A stretch of 42,894 nucleotides of DNA from Nocardia alni (GTDB lineage: Bacteria > Actinomycetota > Actinomycetes > Mycobacteriales > Mycobacteriaceae), in assembly GCF_019038435.1 (NCBI RefSeq), contig NZ_JAGPOX010000079.1, forward strand, positions 1 to 42,894. Reading direction: 5' to 3'. Within the stretch, counting starts at the first letter, position 1, and the number at the start of each line of letters is the position of its first letter. The notes beneath the pieces were generated by a model. It worked only from the letters and a program-made list of their open reading frames with translations, made no database searches and was not told the DNA's origin. This document shows positions 15,478 to 23,828 of the stretch, in pieces. Both the position numbers and the translations under genes were made by a program.

Positions 15478-17082
15478 TCAGGGCGCGGTGCGTCGCCAGG
15501 GGTGAGCCGACTCGAGCTGCGCGGCCAGGCGCAGCAGGGTCGATTCGCTGCGGGGCGGTCCGGCCAGCTGCGCGGCCACGGGGGTGCCGGTGCGCGGATG
15601 CAGTCCCATCGGCACGCTCACCGCGGGCCAGCCGACCAGATTCCACAGCGGGGTGAACGGCGAATACCGTGCGTTCGTCACGACATTCGCCAGCCAGCCG
15701 CGGCTGTGCCAGGCCACCGCTCGCGGCGGCGGGGTGGCCAGGGTGGGCGTTATCACGACATCGTGCTGGTCGAAGAACTCCAGCAGCCGGGCCTCGATGC
15801 GATCGACCTGGCTCGGCCGGACCAGTCCCGCGCGCAACACCGCGCGGCCCAGGGCGATATGTGTGCGGGTGCGCCGCTGTAGTCGCTCCGGATGCGCGAC
15901 GGCGTCGGCCTCGCGCGCGGCGTTGGAGACCCAGCGCAACGTCAGAGCGGTGGTCGCGCCGGCGTACGGCAGCTCGGCCTCGCGCACGGTGTGCCCGGCC
16001 TCCCGCGCGACGTGGGCGGCGTCGGAGGCCGCCCGCGACCAGTGCTCGTCGGCCCGCATCAGGGGCGAGGGCGCGCCGACGGCCAGTGCGATCCGAAGTC
16101 CGGCCGGCGACTCCAGATCGGCGAGGGTGGGTTGATCGGCCAGGACCGACAGCACCAGCGCGGCATCGGCGACCGTGGTGGCCAGGACGCCGTTCTCGGC
16201 CAGGCCGCCCCAGGAGTCGAGGCCGACCTCGGCCGGGACCATCCCCCGGCCGGGCTTGACGCCGAATACGCCGCACGCCGCGGCGGGGATGCGGATCGAA
16301 CCCATACCGTCGTTGCCGTGCGCCACCGGCACCAGACCCGCGCCGACCGCCGCGCCCGACCCGCCGGAGGAGCCGCCCGCGCTGTAGCGAGTGTTCCAGG
16401 GCGAGCGGGTGATTCGCGCCGGGGTGTCGGTGGTGCCGAACAGGCCGAACTCCGGGAGTTCGGTGAGCCCGACGACCACCGCGCCCGCCGCGCGCAACCG
16501 CCGCACCACGGGATGGTCGGCGCTCGCTGGGCGCTCGTCACCGGCCAGCGAGCCGCCCCGGGTCACCTCTCCCGTGACGTCGATGTTGTTCTTCACCGCG
16601 ATCGGCACACCGGCCAGCGCCAGCGCGTCCAGGTCCGGACGCTCGGCCAGCGCCCGGGCCTCCGCGACGGCCTGTTCGGCGCGAACGAGGCTGAATGCGT
16701 TCACCTTCGGATCGCCGAGGCGAATTCTTTCCAGGGCGGCCTCGGCGATCCGTTCGGGGCGAACGGCGCCGTCGCGCACCGCGGCCGCGATGGCCGTCGC
16801 CGTGCGCAGGTCCGGCGGGGGATTGGTGTCGTGATCGGCTGTGTCTTCTGGTCGCTCGCTGCGCTCGCTCTTGCCTCCGCTGCGCTCCGGCACGAGCGAG
16901 GGCTCGGCTGTGTCTTCTGATCGCTCGCTGCGCTCGCTCTTGCCTCCGCTGCGCTCCGGCACGAGCGAGGGCTCGGCTGTGTCTTCTGGTCGCTCGCTGC
17001 GCTCGCTCACCGATACCTCCTGAGCGGCGCCGGTGGCGGTGGTCGTCATCGCGTCGGCTAGGGCGGCGCCCTCGTTCTGCAT
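15478..17082 (-). CDS. amidase signature family hydrolase
   Basis: The catalytic Lys-cisSer-Ser triad is present: Lys164 in VPIAVKNNIDV, cis-Ser at 238/239 in GGSSGGSGAAV and Ser262 in GMGSIRIPAA (numbering from ATG 17082). It should hydrolyse a carboxamide; the substrate cannot be inferred. Length is about 534 aa, with an N-terminal extension of about 90 residues made mostly of a tandem repeat, SERSER(P/S)EDTAEPSLVPE and RSGGK. ATG 17082 and ATG 17049 are possible starts; ATG 17146-17148 overlaps a TGATAAT box. No start codon lies between the repeat and the enzyme domain, so the repeat is translated. Confidence 0.8.
   Translation of the reverse strand: MQNEGAALADAMTTTATGAAQEVSVSERSERPEDTAEPSLVPERSGGKSERSERSEDTAEPSLVPERSGGKSERSERPEDTADHDTNPPPDLRTATAIAAAVRDGAVRPERIAEAALERIRLGDPKVNAFSLVRAEQAVAEARALAERPDLDALALAGVPIAVKNNIDVTGEVTRGGSLAGDERPASADHPVVRRLRAAGAVVVGLTELPEFGLFGTTDTPARITRSPWNTRYSAGGSSGGSGAAVGAGLVPVAHGNDGMGSIRIPAAACGVFGVKPGRGMVPAEVGLDSWGGLAENGVLATTVADAALVLSVLADQPTLADLESPAGLRIALAVGAPSPLMRADEHWSRAASDAAHVAREAGHTVREAELPYAGATTALTLRWVSNAAREADAVAHPERLQRRTRTHIALGRAVLRAGLVRPSQVDRIEARLLEFFDQHDVVITPTLATPPPRAVAWHSRGWLANVVTNARYSPFTPLWNLVGWPAVSVPMGLHPRTGTPVAAQLAGPPRSESTLLRLAAQLESAHPWRRTAP
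16836..17008. repeat. tandem 69-bp repeat inside the amidase gene
   Basis: Two copies with a 69-bp period start at 16836 and 16905, and a third, 35-bp partial copy starts at 16974. The unit contains CGCTCGCTGCGCTCGCTC and CTCCGCTGCGCTCCGG, the palindrome-rich GAGCGnAGCGnAG type that also occurs near folB, folK and at the window end. As 69 is divisible by three, the amidase frame is kept. Confidence 0.9.
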
Positions 17083-17222
17083 ACTGTCAAGCCCCTGTCG
17101 CGTCGTGGTCGAAATGGGCTGATTCGGTGCTGATGCGAAAATTATCATTTAGGCATCGATCGGGGGATGATGGTGTCGGGTGTGGCGCAATCTTCCGACG
17201 TGACCGGGCGTGAGGTGTGTGG

Positions 17223-19625
17223 ATGAGTGACAGTCCCGGCTCCGGTGGCCGGTTCGAGCAGCCAGTGGCCGGAACGGAATTCGGTGCTGTCGCCGAGTTC
17301 GCGGCGGCCTGGCAGAGTTCGGGCCGTCCACCGGAGATCGCCGACTACCTACCCGACGCGCAGACGCTGCGGTTGGGTGCGCTGGTCGAGCTGATCCGGG
17401 TCGATCTACGGCACCGCTGGCTACGTCGTCCCGCCCGCCCGGATGCCACCGCGGTCCAGCCGCCCAAGCGGCTGCGCGACTACTGCGCCGAATTCCCGGA
17501 ACTGGCGCCGACAGCCATTCCGGCCGGGCTGGTGTACGAGGAGTTCGTCATCCGCCGCCACAGCGGCGACCGAGTGGATCCCCGGGACTGTCTGCGCGAG
17601 TATCCGGAGCAGGCGGCCGAACTGCGCGAGCTGCTCAATGCCGACGACGAGGATCAGAGCACCCGGCGCGGCGGATTCGAGACCACCGCCGGCGCGGCCG
17701 GGCTCACCGACACGGCATCCGCCGCCTGGCTGGGTGATCCGACCCGCACGACCGCGGACTTCATGGCGGACCCGGCCCCGGCCGACGGGCTGGACAGATT
17801 CCAGATCGGCCAGCGCGTCGACGATTTCGATCTGCTCACCGGGCTGGGCAGCGGCGCGTTCGCGCGCGTGTTCCTGGCCCGTCAGCGCACCCTGCAACGT
17901 CTGGTAGCGGTCAAGATCTCCGCCGACCGGGGTACCGAGCCACAGACGCTGGCCCAGCTCGACCACGACTACATCGTGCGGGTATTCGATCAACGGCTGC
18001 TGGAGGATCCCGAGGACCGATATCAGGCGGGGGTGCGCCGGCTTCGGCTGCTGTACATGCAATTTCTGCCGGGCGGGACGCTGCTGAGCGTGCTGCGCTG
18101 GGTGCGCGCCACACCGCCCGACCAGCGCAGCGGGCAACTGCTGCTGGACGCGGTCGACGCGGCGATGGAGGAGAAGGGCGAGATCCGGCCGTCCGACTCG
18201 AGCGTGCGCGCCCAGGTCGCGGGGCTGTCGTGGCCGGAAACGGTGGCGTGGCTGGGGCGGCGGCTGGCCGAGGCGCTGTCCTACGCCGATGCGCACGGCG
18301 TGCTGCATCGGGACGTGAAACCCGCCAATGTGCTGCTCACCGCCGAGGCAGTGCCGAAACTGGCCGATTTCAACATCAGTTTCAGCAGTGCGCTGCTGGA
18401 CGACAGCCCGGTCGCCTACTTCGGCGGCTCGCTGTCGTACATGTCGCCCGAACAGCTCGAGGCCTGCCACCCCGATTACCAGCGCACCGCCGCGGACCTG
18501 GACACTCGCGCGGATATCTACTCCCTCGGCGTGGTGCTGTGGGAATTGCTCACCGGCGCGAAGCCGTTCGCCGATGCGAGCGCTTCCGACGATCGCGGTG
18601 ACACGACCACCCTGTCCGAGATGCTGGCGCTGCGCCGGTCCGGAGTGGACGATCCGGCCCTGCAGCGATTGCCGCCCGATTGCCCGGCCGCGCTGCGGCG
18701 GGTGCTGCTGCGGTGCCTGGAACCCGACCGGGAACGCCGCTGGGCCAACGGCACGGATCTGGCCCAGCAGCTGGAACTCTGCCTGGATCAGCGGGCCCGG
18801 GATCTGGTCGATCCGCCCGCGGGCAGTTGGCGGCTGCGGCTGCGGGCGTGGCGCGTGGTGGTGGTCGCGCTGGCCATCGGGGTGCCGAATGTGATCGCGT
18901 CGCTGTTCAACATCCAGAACAACCGCTCGCTGATCATCGACCGGCTCGACGGATCCGCCCAGCACACCTTCATGGTGGTGACCGGCGTGGTGAACGGCGT
19001 GTTCTTCCCCGTGGGCATGATGGTGCTGATCTATCTGTCACGACGGGTGATCGCCGTGCCGTACGGCCTGCACCGAGGACGCGCCTACACGTCGGCGACC
19101 CTGGCGCAGGCCCGATCCGCGACCCTGCTGCTGGGGGATCGCACTGTGGTGGTGGTCTTTTCGCTGTGGGGACTGGCGGCGATCACCTTCCCGATCATCA
19201 TCGAGCTGGAGACCGGTGAGGTCACCCCGCAGGTGCTGGTGCACTTCCTGTTCTCGATGCTGGTGTGCGGCGCGATGGCGGTGGCCTATCCGTTCTTCCT
19301 GGTGACCTTCTACATGATGCGGTGCATCTATCCGATTTTCCTGCGGCACGGCGACTTCGGTGCGCGCGAGGCACGCGCGCTGCGGCGCCTCGCGCGCCGC
19401 AGCACCACCTATCTGGCCGTGGTCGCCTCCGTGCCGCTGCTTGCCGTAGCCGGGGTGACATTTCTACCGCCGCAGGATATTCCGGGCGTCATCGAGGTCG
19501 TGCGGGTGTTGTGCGTCGGCGCGATCATCGCGTTCCTGATCGCCTACATCATGTTCCGGGCGCTCGAGCAGGATCTGCGCGCACTGGAGCGTGTGGTGGA
19601 GCCCACGGGGGCGGGCCGGAGGTGA
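17223..19625 (+). CDS. membrane serine/threonine protein kinase with novel N-terminal domain
   Basis: The 800-aa protein has three parts. Residues about 20-140 are an N-terminal helical domain (WQSSGRPPEIADYLPDA, FPELAPTAIP) of a kind I recall from large planctomycete kinases. Residues about 200-525 are a Hanks-type kinase: Gly loop GLGSGAF (207-213), Lys231 in VAVK, HRDVKPAN with Asp364 and Asn369, Asp382 in DFN (for DFG), and SYMSPEQLE. Six hydrophobic segments follow (about 545-562, 582-605, 641-661, 670-698, 730-747, 757-779). The kinase should be active and cytoplasmic. ATG 17223 follows GAGG; the stop overlaps the next start as GTGA. Confidence 0.88.
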   Translation: MSDSPGSGGRFEQPVAGTEFGAVAEFAAAWQSSGRPPEIADYLPDAQTLRLGALVELIRVDLRHRWLRRPARPDATAVQPPKRLRDYCAEFPELAPTAIPAGLVYEEFVIRRHSGDRVDPRDCLREYPEQAAELRELLNADDEDQSTRRGGFETTAGAAGLTDTASAAWLGDPTRTTADFMADPAPADGLDRFQIGQRVDDFDLLTGLGSGAFARVFLARQRTLQRLVAVKISADRGTEPQTLAQLDHDYIVRVFDQRLLEDPEDRYQAGVRRLRLLYMQFLPGGTLLSVLRWVRATPPDQRSGQLLLDAVDAAMEEKGEIRPSDSSVRAQVAGLSWPETVAWLGRRLAEALSYADAHGVLHRDVKPANVLLTAEAVPKLADFNISFSSALLDDSPVAYFGGSLSYMSPEQLEACHPDYQRTAADLDTRADIYSLGVVLWELLTGAKPFADASASDDRGDTTTLSEMLALRRSGVDDPALQRLPPDCPAALRRVLLRCLEPDRERRWANGTDLAQQLELCLDQRARDLVDPPAGSWRLRLRAWRVVVVALAIGVPNVIASLFNIQNNRSLIIDRLDGSAQHTFMVVTGVVNGVFFPVGMMVLIYLSRRVIAVPYGLHRGRAYTSATLAQARSATLLLGDRTVVVVFSLWGLAAITFPIIIELETGEVTPQVLVHFLFSMLVCGAMAVAYPFFLVTFYMMRCIYPIFLRHGDFGAREARALRRLARRSTTYLAVVASVPLLAVAGVTFLPPQDIPGVIEVVRVLCVGAIIAFLIAYIMFRALEQDLRALERVVEPTGAGRR

Positions 19626-21859
19626 GCGACGCGGCGACGGAATCCGTCGCGCGGTTCGCCGCCGATTGGGAGGCCAGCCTGCGCGGGACGCGGGCCGAAC
19701 CGCCACGGCTGTCGCACTACGTTCCCGATGGCAGCGCGGTGCGGCTCTCGGTGCTCGCCGATCTGGTTCGCATCGACATGCGCCAGCGCTGGCAGCGCCC
19801 CGGGGCCCCGGGCAGGCGGATGGTGGACTATGCGCGCGAGTTCCCCGAACTGGCCGGCGGACCGCGGTTCGTCGAGCTGGTCTGCGAGGAATACGCGGTG
19901 CGGCAACAGTATCGGCGGATCGCGGTGTCGGAGTTCGTCGGTGAGTACGCCCCGGAGTTCCCGGAACTGGCTGTGCGGCTGCGAACGCTGCTGAACGGCC
20001 GGGACGACCCGCCGCCCGCCGAGGGTGATCCGGCCGACCCCGCGGCGGTCGGCATCCTGCCCGCCGATGTCGAGATCGGCGCGACACTGGACGATTTCGA
20101 CCTGCTCACCGTGCTCGGCGGTGACGAGTCCGCGAAAGTGTTTCTCGCACGGCAGCGTTCGATGCAGCGGCTGGTCGCGGTCCGGGTCGAGGTGGGCGCC
20201 GGGCACGACGCGCACACCGTCGCGCAGCTGGATCATCGGTACATCGTGCGGGTATTCGACCAGCGGCTGGTCCCGGCGCGCGCGCGGCAGATTCTGCGGT
20301 TGCAGTACATGCAGTACATGCCGGGCGGCAGCGGCGACGACCTGATCCGCCTGCGGCGCACCGCGACAACGCTCGACGGATCGCTGCTGCTGCGGTCGGT
20401 GGATGCGGCCATGGCCGCCAAGGGGGAGATTCGCCTGGCGGATTCGAGTGTGCGGGCGGAGCTCTCGGCCCTGTCGTGGCCGGAGGCCGTGGCATGGCTG
20501 GGACGCCGACTGGCGACGGCGCTGGATTACGCCGACCATCAGGGGCTCGCACATCGCGCCATTCAGCCCTCGAATGTGCTGTTCACCGCGGAGGGTGTTC
20601 CCCAGCTGGCCGATTTCTCGCTGAGGAGTCCGAACACTGCTGCGGCACAACGTATTCGATGGTCCTACTGGTCGCCGGAGCAGCTGGCCGCATTGCACGA
20701 TCCCGACGCGCCCGAGCCGGACGCGCGCGGCGACATCTATTCCCTGGCCGTACTGCTCTGGGAAATACTCACGGGCACAAACCCATTCGACGATACGCCC
20801 GCAGTCTCGGATGACGCCGGCCGCGATGAAGCGGTCGCGCTACTGCTTCGCCGGCGCCGGGCCGGTGTCGGCGCCGGCGCGATAGCACGGCTGCCGCCGG
20901 ATACTCCGGCCACGCTGCGACGCGTGCTGCTCGAGTGCCTGGACCCGGATCCGGCGCGCCGCCGCCGGTCCGGCGCGGATCTGGCCGGTCAGCTGGAACT
21001 GTGCCTGGATCCGCGCGCCCGCGACCTGGTCGATCCGCCGCCGAACAGTCCGCGACGCCGAACCAGGGGCTGGCTGGCGCCGATCGCGGTGATCTGTGTC
21101 GCGCTGCCGAACCTGCTGGCCAGCCTCTACAACATCCGGTTGAACAAGGTGCTGATCATCGATGGGCTCTCGGCGGCTGCTCAGGCGCGGTTCGCCACCG
21201 TGGTCGCGATCAACAACGTGGCCACGTTCACCGTGGCGGGTGTTCTGATTCTGGTGCTGTGCCGTGGGCCCTTCGTGGCCGCGTACCGGCTCGCGCGCGC
21301 CGGTCCGTCGCGGGAGTTCATCGCCGATCCGGCACGGCTGCGGGCGCAGACGCTCACGATCGCGGACCGTCTGGTGTGGGTGCCCTTCGTGCTGTGGCTG
21401 GTGGCCGGGATCGTGTGGCCGTCGGCGTTGATGTGGTCCGGCGTGGTGCTGCCGTCGCACGGCGTGCTGCAGTTCTACGCCGCGCAGGCGGTCTGTGCGG
21501 CGATCGCGCTGGCCTATCCATTCTTCCTGGTCTCGGTGTACGTGGTGCGGTCGGTGTATCCACAGCTGCTCGTGATGGGCGGCGCCGGGCCCTCGGACGG
21601 TCGGCAACTGCAGCGACTGCAGCGGCGCAGCACGGTATATCTGGCGGTGGCGGCCGCGGTTCCGCTGGTCGGTGTTGTCAGCGTCACCTTCGTGCCGACC
21701 TGGCAGCTGGCGCAGGTGATCGTGGCGCTGCGGGTGCTCAGCGTGGGCGGTATCGCGGCCTTCGTGCTGACCTATTGGCTGTTTCGGTTGCTCGAGGCGG
21801 ATGTGCGGGCCCTGCGGGGATGGTGCGTCGACGGTGTCGACGGGGGACACAGCAGGTGA
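19622..21859 (+). CDS. membrane pseudokinase, paralogue of the preceding kinase
   Basis: The 745-aa product repeats the architecture of the upstream kinase: N-terminal helical domain (about 10-125), kinase-like fold (about 157-480) and six TM segments. The insert before the catalytic loop is shared almost word for word (LSWPEAVAWLGRRLA). Catalytic residues are lost: Lys is Arg188 (VAVR), the Gly loop is GGDES, the alpha-C Glu is Asp196, and HRDVKPAN reads HRAIQPSN with Ala313 for the catalytic Asp and Gln315 for Lys. Asp331 (DFS) and Asn318 remain. It should not phosphorylate, and is probably an allosteric partner. GTG 19622 overlaps the kinase stop by 4 nt, so the two are coupled. Confidence 0.85.
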   Translation: MSDAATESVARFAADWEASLRGTRAEPPRLSHYVPDGSAVRLSVLADLVRIDMRQRWQRPGAPGRRMVDYAREFPELAGGPRFVELVCEEYAVRQQYRRIAVSEFVGEYAPEFPELAVRLRTLLNGRDDPPPAEGDPADPAAVGILPADVEIGATLDDFDLLTVLGGDESAKVFLARQRSMQRLVAVRVEVGAGHDAHTVAQLDHRYIVRVFDQRLVPARARQILRLQYMQYMPGGSGDDLIRLRRTATTLDGSLLLRSVDAAMAAKGEIRLADSSVRAELSALSWPEAVAWLGRRLATALDYADHQGLAHRAIQPSNVLFTAEGVPQLADFSLRSPNTAAAQRIRWSYWSPEQLAALHDPDAPEPDARGDIYSLAVLLWEILTGTNPFDDTPAVSDDAGRDEAVALLLRRRRAGVGAGAIARLPPDTPATLRRVLLECLDPDPARRRRSGADLAGQLELCLDPRARDLVDPPPNSPRRRTRGWLAPIAVICVALPNLLASLYNIRLNKVLIIDGLSAAAQARFATVVAINNVATFTVAGVLILVLCRGPFVAAYRLARAGPSREFIADPARLRAQTLTIADRLVWVPFVLWLVAGIVWPSALMWSGVVLPSHGVLQFYAAQAVCAAIALAYPFFLVSVYVVRSVYPQLLVMGGAGPSDGRQLQRLQRRSTVYLAVAAAVPLVGVVSVTFVPTWQLAQVIVALRVLSVGGIAAFVLTYWLFRLLEADVRALRGWCVDGVDGGHSR

Positions 21860-21922
21860 GCGAGCACACAGACGGCCGAGCGTCCGTGCGCCCGTGATCC
21901 GCGGGCGGCTAGGGTCGGCGGA

Positions 21923-22606
21923 ATGGTCCGCAACGATACCGAGATCTCGCTGGAGACGCTGGCAGCCCGGGTGTGGGAGCGTGCGAGCGCCCGAAGCGGC
22001 CGATTCGTGCTCGGTATCGCGGGACCGCCCGGCGCCGGGAAGTCCACGTTCGCCGCCGCCCTGCGCGACGCTCTCGACGCGCTGGCCGGTGCGGCGGTGG
22101 CGGAGGTCGCGCCGATGGACGGATTCCATCTGAGCAATATCGAACTGCGGCTGGCCGGTGCGCTGACCCGCAAGGGCGAGCCGGACACCTTCGATGTCGC
22201 GGGCTATCTCGCCGGACTGCGACGGCTGCGGGAAACGCCACTGGGACAGCCGGTTTCGTGGCCCATCTACGATCGCGAGCGGCACGAGCCCGTGCCCGGC
22301 TCGGTGGTGTTCGAGCGGCAATCGATCGTCCTGACCGAGGGAAACTACCTGCTGCTGGACGATTTCGGCCCGTCGACCTGGTCGGCGGTGCGTGAATTCC
22401 TCGACGAGACCTGGTACCTGGATGTTCCGCACGAGGTGCTGGCGGAGCGTCTGCTGCACCGGCACATGCGCGGCGGCAAGAGCGCGCGGTACGCCGAGAC
22501 CAAGGTGGCGCAGAGCGATTTGATGAACGCGGAGCTGGTCGCCGGAACCCGGGAACGTGCGGATCTCGTGCTGTACGCCGACGGACCGAACTATCGCATC
22601 GGGTGA
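21923..22606 (+). CDS. nucleoside/nucleotide kinase family P-loop protein
   Basis: The 227-aa protein has a Walker A loop GPPGAGKST (34-42), then MDGFHLSN and, near residue 138, EGNYLLLD, the pattern of the uridine kinase/phosphoribulokinase/type I pantothenate kinase superfamily, in particular the short forms annotated as nucleoside or sugar kinases. The acceptor is not known. TAGGGT (21910-21915) lies exactly 7 nt before ATG 21923, so it has its own leaderless promoter and need not be cotranscribed with the pseudokinase gene 63 nt upstream. It converges on the PfkB gene. Confidence 0.82.
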   Translation: MVRNDTEISLETLAARVWERASARSGRFVLGIAGPPGAGKSTFAAALRDALDALAGAAVAEVAPMDGFHLSNIELRLAGALTRKGEPDTFDVAGYLAGLRRLRETPLGQPVSWPIYDRERHEPVPGSVVFERQSIVLTEGNYLLLDDFGPSTWSAVREFLDETWYLDVPHEVLAERLLHRHMRGGKSARYAETKVAQSDLMNAELVAGTRERADLVLYADGPNYRIG

Positions 22607-22619
22607 GCAGGATCGGAAA

Positions 22620-23498
22620 TCAGCGGGGCAGGTCCGCGATCCAGGCGCGCGTGCCGAGATGGCAGCAGGCCAGCGTCGCGATCCCGGCGGCGCTGCGTAG
22701 CGCCTGCGGAAACGACTGTCCCGCAACGTGATAGTGGCAGAACGCGCCGTGCATGATGTCGCCCGCGCCGAGGGTGTCGACCGCGACCATATCGGCACCG
22801 GCCACCGCGATCTCGCCGCGCTCGTCCGGTGTCGAATACCGAATCGGCTTGCCGCCGTATGTGATCGCCGCGTGTCGCACGCCCTGCGCGTGCAGATGGT
22901 CGAACAGGCCGTCGGCCCCGCCCGCGACGCCCGGCGGGGCGAAGGCGGCCGAGCAGATCGCGATATCGATCAGCGGCAGCAGACCGGCGTGTGAATCCTT
23001 CCAGCGTCCCCCGTCCAGCACCACCGGAATGCCGCGTGCGCGGGCGGCGGTCGCGAATCCGAAGGCCAGCTCGGGGTAGTGCCCGTCGACCAGGACGATC
23101 GCCGCGTCGTTGAGCGGTCGCACATGGGTGGGGTCGAAGGGTGCGGAGATGGCCGAGCCGTCGAGCGAGACGATGGTGCGCGTCCCGGCCTCGGTCGCCA
23201 CGATGATCGAGGACACCGGCGGGCGATGCCGCTCCCCGGGTGTCGCGTCCAGCGGGGCCACGCCGTGCTCGTCCAGATCGTGCCGGATCACGTGGGCCAG
23301 CTGATGCTCGCCCAGCGCGGTGACGAGCGCCGGTGTGCGCCCCGACAGGGCCGCGAAGGTGACCGCCGCGTTCGCCGCGGGACCGCCCGCACCCAGGAAC
23401 TGATCGTGCGCCTGGGTCTTGGTGTCCTCGTCGGGATACCTCGCCACCGAATAGGCGATATCGAGGGTCGACAGCCCGACGAACACCGCAATTGCCAT
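22620..23498 (-). CDS. PfkB family carbohydrate or nucleoside kinase
   Basis: The 292-aa protein has the ribokinase/PfkB signatures: FLGAGGPAANAAVTF near residue 35 and DTLGAGDIMHGAF at 241-253, with Asp247 as the catalytic base. It phosphorylates a sugar or nucleoside; the specificity is not readable. ATG 23496-23498 is used since TAAAAT lies 8 nt upstream; longer in-frame starts run into the repeat region. It ends 13 nt from the convergent P-loop kinase gene. A pair of small-molecule kinases side by side may indicate a salvage role, but the link is only inference. Confidence 0.85.
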   Translation of the reverse strand: MAIAVFVGLSTLDIAYSVARYPDEDTKTQAHDQFLGAGGPAANAAVTFAALSGRTPALVTALGEHQLAHVIRHDLDEHGVAPLDATPGERHRPPVSSIIVATEAGTRTIVSLDGSAISAPFDPTHVRPLNDAAIVLVDGHYPELAFGFATAARARGIPVVLDGGRWKDSHAGLLPLIDIAICSAAFAPPGVAGGADGLFDHLHAQGVRHAAITYGGKPIRYSTPDERGEIAVAGADMVAVDTLGAGDIMHGAFCHYHVAGQSFPQALRSAAGIATLACCHLGTRAWIADLPR

Positions 23499-23540
23499 AG
23501 CGGCGGATTTTACAGATAGTTGCGTTGGCGTTCCGGGTTG

Positions 23541-23798
23541 CTCGAGCGGGTTGTCGGCTTGGCATGCTGTCGGTTGGAGTGTCCAGCTTCGGATACTGGC
23601 TGACTGTGTACCTCTACGCAAAGGAACTGGCGCGTGCTTGCGTGGGCGGGCGTAGCGAGCGTGTCGGGCCGAAGGTATCCCGATCTGCTCGGCCGGGTTG
23701 TCGGCTTGGCGTGCTGTGGGTTGGAGTGTCCGGCTTCGGATTCTGGCTGACTGCGCACCCCCACGGAAAGGAACTGGCGCGTGCTTGCGTGGGTGGGC
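23541..23798. repeat. two 111-bp direct repeats between pfkB-like and aldehyde dehydrogenase genes
   Basis: Segments 23541-23651 and 23688-23798 are near-identical, offset by 147 bp; shared runs include TTGTCGGCTTGGC, GGTTGGAGTGTCC and AAGGAACTGGCGCGTGCTTG. They fill most of the 330-bp gap between two minus-strand genes. Frames on both strands (37-residue repeats) look like by-products. No transposase or terminal repeats are seen. Confidence 0.85.
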
Positions 23799-23828
23799 AT
23801 GTGCCGGAATGGCGGAACACCAAAGTCT

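Noticed and set aside
16836..17008. The amidase tandem repeat as a CRISPR array.
   Set aside because: The units are contiguous with no unique spacers, and the period of 69 bp is exact.
20840..22798. A 652-codon minus-strand frame opposite the pseudokinase and P-loop kinase genes.
   Set aside because: Shadow of the coding strand; His- and Arg-rich composition without domains.
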